From Spirochaetales bacterium (GTDB lineage: Bacteria; Spirochaetota; Spirochaetia; SPDA01): a DNA stretch of 6,367 nt. The DNA lies in contig SPDA01000114.1 in the NCBI GenBank assembly GCA_004525155.1, positions 1 through 6,367 of the forward strand, written 5' to 3'. Positions 5,871 to 6,367 of the stretch are shown here, piece by piece; the stretch's first letter is position 1, and the number at the start of each line of letters is the position of its first letter. Below the pieces are notes generated by a model. The model ran no database searches, had not been told where the DNA came from, and saw only the letters and a program-made list of their open reading frames with translations. Position numbers and translations under genes: made by a program.

Positions 5871-5899
5871 TTGACGATTGTTTTTTAATGCGCTATAAT
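5871..5899 (+). promoter_or_regulatory. Strong sigma-70-type promoter for the exported-protein gene
   Basis: TTGACG (5871-5876, 5 of 6 consensus), a 17-bp spacer and a perfect TATAAT (5894-5899). Transcription should start near 5906, about 10 nt before the first ATG at 5916, so the leader would be very short. The match is as good as the argRCB promoter. Confidence 0.8.
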
Positions 5900-5915
5900 G
5901 TAATGAAAAGAATTT

Positions 5916-6317
5916 ATGATGAAACTGTGTCTGATTTATCTGGTATCCGGCGCTCTCCTGATTATCCTCACAAACGGCGGTTTCCTTTCGTTGAGCAGTC
6001 TATCAGGTGCCCGTACTTCCCGGCCTGGGTCTCTGCTCAGCCGGGATATTAACGATAACGGGAGCGGCGGCAGCCAACCCTCCCCCCTGGAGCCTGCCTA
6101 CCGGGATGGGGAGATTCAGCAGAACCAGAATGGGACCCACATGCCGGAAAAGCAGGAATTCACTCCGCCCGCGGAAAAAGGGAAAAGCCCCTCTTCCGCT
6201 CCGGAGCCGAAGAAGGTCTTCAGCCTGCCCCAGGAGCTGCAGCCCGTAATTCAGGAATTCTTCCGAATGGCCCTGTTCCGCACAAGCCTGACCTCAAGCC
6301 CGGTTTTGCCGGTATAA
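5916..6317 (+). CDS. Small exported or membrane-anchored Pro/Ser/Glu-rich protein, unknown function
   Basis: A 133-residue hypothetical protein that I do not recognise. A hydrophobic N-terminal segment (about residues 3-24, starting MMKLCLIYLVSG) looks like an uncleaved anchor or Sec signal. No lipobox cysteine follows. Residues about 30-100 are low-complexity and rich in Ser, Gly, Pro, Glu and Gln, typical of a flexible extracytoplasmic linker. The last part, SLPQELQPVIQEFF (103-116), looks more folded. Codon third positions are rich in G/C throughout the linker, which supports real coding. It starts at the ATG at 5916 or the adjacent one at 5919; AAAAGA just upstream is a weak ribosome site. 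A near-consensus promoter precedes it, and it diverges from the TPR-Clp gene. The TAA at 6315-6317 may be the true end, or the protein may continue in another frame that stays open to the window edge. Confidence 0.6.
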   Translation: MMKLCLIYLVSGALLIILTNGGFLSLSSLSGARTSRPGSLLSRDINDNGSGGSQPSPLEPAYRDGEIQQNQNGTHMPEKQEFTPPAEKGKSPSSAPEPKKVFSLPQELQPVIQEFFRMALFRTSLTSSPVLPV

Positions 6318-6367
6318 CCTTTGCGCATCCTTCTTCTTCAGCCTCCGGTGAGAGATTTTTATTTTAC

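Overview
The window looks like ordinary bacterial chromosome: closely packed genes, about half G+C, Shine-Dalgarno starts and sigma-70-type promoters. Five of the six genes lie on the minus strand; one faces right at the right-hand end. No rRNA, tRNA, insertion sequence, integrase or CRISPR array was seen. The lineage cannot be fixed from this sequence. An ArgR regulator in an arginine operon, beside a TPR-fused Clp ATPase, would fit several Gram-negative-type groups. A spirochaete is a guess, not a conclusion.

Positions 1-2320 hold an arginine-biosynthesis operon read leftwards, argR-argC-argB. argB runs off the left edge and lacks its last few dozen codons. argR and argC overlap by 4 bp (ATGA), and argC and argB are separated by 1 bp, so translation is probably coupled. 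Before argR is a strong promoter (TTGACA, 17 bp, TATATT). Two 18-bp ArgR operators (ARG boxes) 3 bp apart cover its -10 and start region. The predicted circuit is that arginine-loaded ArgR shuts off its own gene and the two genes for the second and third steps of ornithine synthesis.

Positions 2321-2568 are AT-rich and show no convincing gene. Positions 2569-3117 encode a small cysteine-cluster protein of the DUF3109/YkgJ type, a putative metal-binding protein of unknown role. A 12-bp-arm inverted repeat abuts its stop codon.

Positions 3226-5733 encode the most distinctive protein here. It is an 835-residue double-AAA+ Clp/Hsp100 unfoldase whose usual N-terminal Clp domain is replaced by six tandem TPR repeats. 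It has no middle coiled-coil domain, and it carries an Ile-Gly-Phe triplet where ClpA and ClpC carry their ClpP-docking loop. It may be a protease-coupled unfoldase that recruits substrates through its own TPR array.

Positions 5734-5915 form a divergent control region. It contains a 20-bp inverted repeat before the clp gene, CCGGTTC repeats, and a near-consensus promoter (TTGACG, 17 bp, TATAAT) reading right. That promoter drives a small exported or membrane-anchored Pro/Ser/Glu-rich protein at 5916-6317. A second frame stays open beyond its stop to the window end, so its true C-terminus is uncertain.
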